From assembly GCA_903847585.1 (NCBI GenBank), contig CAINEC010000020.1:30753-94752 (forward strand): a stretch of DNA of 64,000 bases, given 5' to 3'. Below are positions 62,733 through 64,000 of the stretch, one piece after another; position 1 is the stretch's first letter, and each line of letters opens with the position of its first letter. Position numbers and translations under genes: made by a program. The notes below the pieces were generated by a model. The model saw only the letters and a list, made by a program, of their open reading frames with translations. It was not told the DNA's origin and made no database searches. The DNA comes from an uncultured Bacteroidota bacterium. GTDB lineage: Bacteria; Bacteroidota; Bacteroidia; AKYH767-A; OLB10.

Positions 62733-62754
62733 AAATGTAAATGCATTTACATTT
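62733..62754. promoter_or_regulatory. Perfect 22-base A/T-rich palindrome, possible operator
   Basis: The sequence around ATGTAAATGCATTTACAT is an exact inverted repeat of 22 bases with no loop. It lies 110 bases upstream of the kelch gene start and 70 bases downstream of the AraC-type gene. It lacks a T-run and could be an operator. Confidence 0.4.
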
Positions 62755-62823
62755 AATTCAATTTATTTGTGTCAAGCAAAAAAGCTTCTTTAATCTTTGG
62801 TCAAAATTGCTCAATAAAAAAAA

Positions 62824-63639
62824 CTAAAAATTGTAAAAATCGGACACTTTGTCAAAACTACTTTTCCCAAAGAATTCTAAAGGCCTAATTGAGCTAAATG
62901 TTTTAAAATCCTTAATAAAATGAGACTGGTCATAATATCCAGCTACTAATGCATTGCTTAATATATCGGTATTTTGATTAGAAGAAAGTTGTAATACAGT
63001 TCTAAATCTTATCAGATTTATGTAGTTGATTGCATTAATACCAACTAGCTTGTTAAACAATCTGTGAATGGTTCGTTCTGATACAGAGAAATGTGATGCT
63101 AATTGACCAACACGGCAATTGCCGTTAGAAGTATGAATTTTATTGATTAGTTCAACAAACAATGGTGGATGACTAAAAATTATTCTAGAAACTAAAAATA
63201 ATTCAATAACCTTGATTTTTTCTTCATCATTTTTTGTTTCTAAAAGCGAATTTGAAAGATTGCTAATTTCTTGATTAGTAAAAATATCGTTTAAAGAAAC
63301 TGCATCTTCTTCATAAATAACATTCATCGGAATTTTTGTAAATAAACTCAGGCCGTTTGGTATTTTTAACCTCACTGAAACATTTAAAAAATCACCCTCA
63401 GTTCTAATTTCGCTTGGCTTTATTAAAGTATTTCTAGTGCCATACATTGGCATTAAATGAAACCTAGTGTCGTTTTTTACATAAAAACTTCCCGATAAAG
63501 TAAGTCCAAATCCGCATATATTATTAGGTAAAAAAATAGTTGATTCGGTATGGTCGGAAGACCTACGCCAAAAAACAATGGAGGCGATTTTATCAATTAA
63601 TAGCGGATTAGATATTTTATAACTAACTACTGATTCCAT
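62824..63639 (-). CDS. AraC-family transcriptional regulator
   Basis: 271 residues. The C-terminal ~100 residues form the two helix-turn-helix units of AraC/XylS proteins: first VGQLASHFSVSERTIHRLFNKLVGINAINYI, then LSNALVAGYYDQSHFIKDFKTFSSIRPLEFF. The N-terminal ~160 residues would sense a ligand, but no known sensory fold is recognised. It probably activates or represses nearby genes; the kelch gene downstream is a candidate target. It lies alone, followed by 200 bases containing the palindrome. Confidence 0.9.
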   Translation of the reverse strand: MESVVSYKISNPLLIDKIASIVFWRRSSDHTESTIFLPNNICGFGLTLSGSFYVKNDTRFHLMPMYGTRNTLIKPSEIRTEGDFLNVSVRLKIPNGLSLFTKIPMNVIYEEDAVSLNDIFTNQEISNLSNSLLETKNDEEKIKVIELFLVSRIIFSHPPLFVELINKIHTSNGNCRVGQLASHFSVSERTIHRLFNKLVGINAINYINLIRFRTVLQLSSNQNTDILSNALVAGYYDQSHFIKDFKTFSSIRPLEFFGKSSFDKVSDFYNF

Positions 63640-64000
63640 TTAAATCAAAATGATGCGTTAAAAATAAATATTTTTATTTGATTAAGTATTTGGCATTGAT
63701 ATTCTTCGTCACACTGTCGTAATATTATGTTAAGCAAAATATACTTCATTACCGATGCCCAATTAATTTCTTAGTTAATTGTTGTGATTTTCTAATATCG
63801 AATTATAATTTTCCTCGTATTTTTTTGTGATTTTCCTAATTAATTTTAGCTTTTTATCAATCAAACAAACTTAAAATGTTAGTCGCAGATGATTATTTGC
63901 GCATTAAACAAATCTTATGCTTTAAAGTATTGCTACTAAAAAATAGTGAAGCTATTTACTACTTTTATTAGGTAGTAAACATCATTCCTAATTAAACTAT
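63640..64000. other. A/T-rich stretch to the window edge, no gene seen
   Basis: No coding frame of note, no tRNA-like fold and no perfect TAnnTTTG box oriented to the AraC-type gene was found. The region upstream of the regulator may contain its promoter. Confidence 0.5.

Noticed and set aside
1..64000. tRNA or rRNA genes
   Set aside because: No cloverleaf with the conserved T-loop GTTCRA pattern in a plausible position and no rRNA-like conserved blocks were noticed on either strand; a covariance scan would be decisive.

Overview
The window comes from the chromosome of a member of the Bacteroidota. Four kinds of evidence support this. First, many genes carry the phylum's -7 promoter box TAnnTTTG. 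Second, several proteins end in type IX secretion (T9SS) sorting domains, and the gliding lipoprotein GldD is present. Third, Bacteroidota gene clusters occur: ftsX-DUF3098-uppP-truB-queA, and HU-TPR-AURKAIP1/COX24-rng facing mutY-ssb-gldD. Fourth, the domain families are typical (DUF4846, DUF4468, DUF3108, DUF983, LamG/Ig/T9SS proteins). MqnC points to menaquinone synthesis by the futalosine route. I see no rRNA, tRNA, CRISPR array, transposase, integrase or phage gene. Genus cannot be judged from the sequence alone.

Layout. 1-10 kb: a cut-off thioredoxin-fold DUF255 protein, then an accessory stretch with two related LamG/Ig secreted proteins around a small outer-membrane barrel, a DUF4846 lipoprotein, an 18-residue-repeat protein, and a repeat-rich region (octamer arrays, small palindromes) where a DUF1643 gene has been partly duplicated. 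9-39 kb: mostly housekeeping genes: tyrS, an NAD-dependent epimerase, DUF983, a PH-domain protein, an HU/SPOR protein, kdsB, a giant T9SS type B protein, mqnC, pepA, pdxA, a DPP-IV-like peptidase, ribE, rlmN, an amidohydrolase, a LysM D-Ala-D-Ala carboxypeptidase, ispD, queA, truB, uppP, ftsX, leuS, scpB, asd and a YeiH transporter. 39.7-48.7 kb: a lamin-tail surface protein, the RNase G/HU cluster, mutY, ssb, gldD and an SPFH protein. 48.7-64 kb: accessory genes again: a lone antitoxin-like gene, a transglutaminase-like protein beside an ECF sigma/anti-sigma pair whose anti-sigma carries a repeat-rich outer domain, an ABC permease fused to an M1 peptidase with its ATPase, three large exported proteins and an AraC-type regulator.

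Themes. At least six genes have a perfect TAnnTTTG box ending only 4-5 bases before the start codon, which predicts leaderless mRNAs and fixes several starts. Six convergent gene pairs meet with a gap of 0-3 bases or with overlapping stop codons, leaving no room for terminators. An 8-base periodic repeat family (A[A/C]ATTNNC) recurs at four intergenic sites. No single unmistakably new system is visible. The best candidates for follow-up are the sigma/anti-sigma/outer-domain module, the PDZ-hydrolase-propeller fusion, and the repeat elements around the broken DUF1643 copy.
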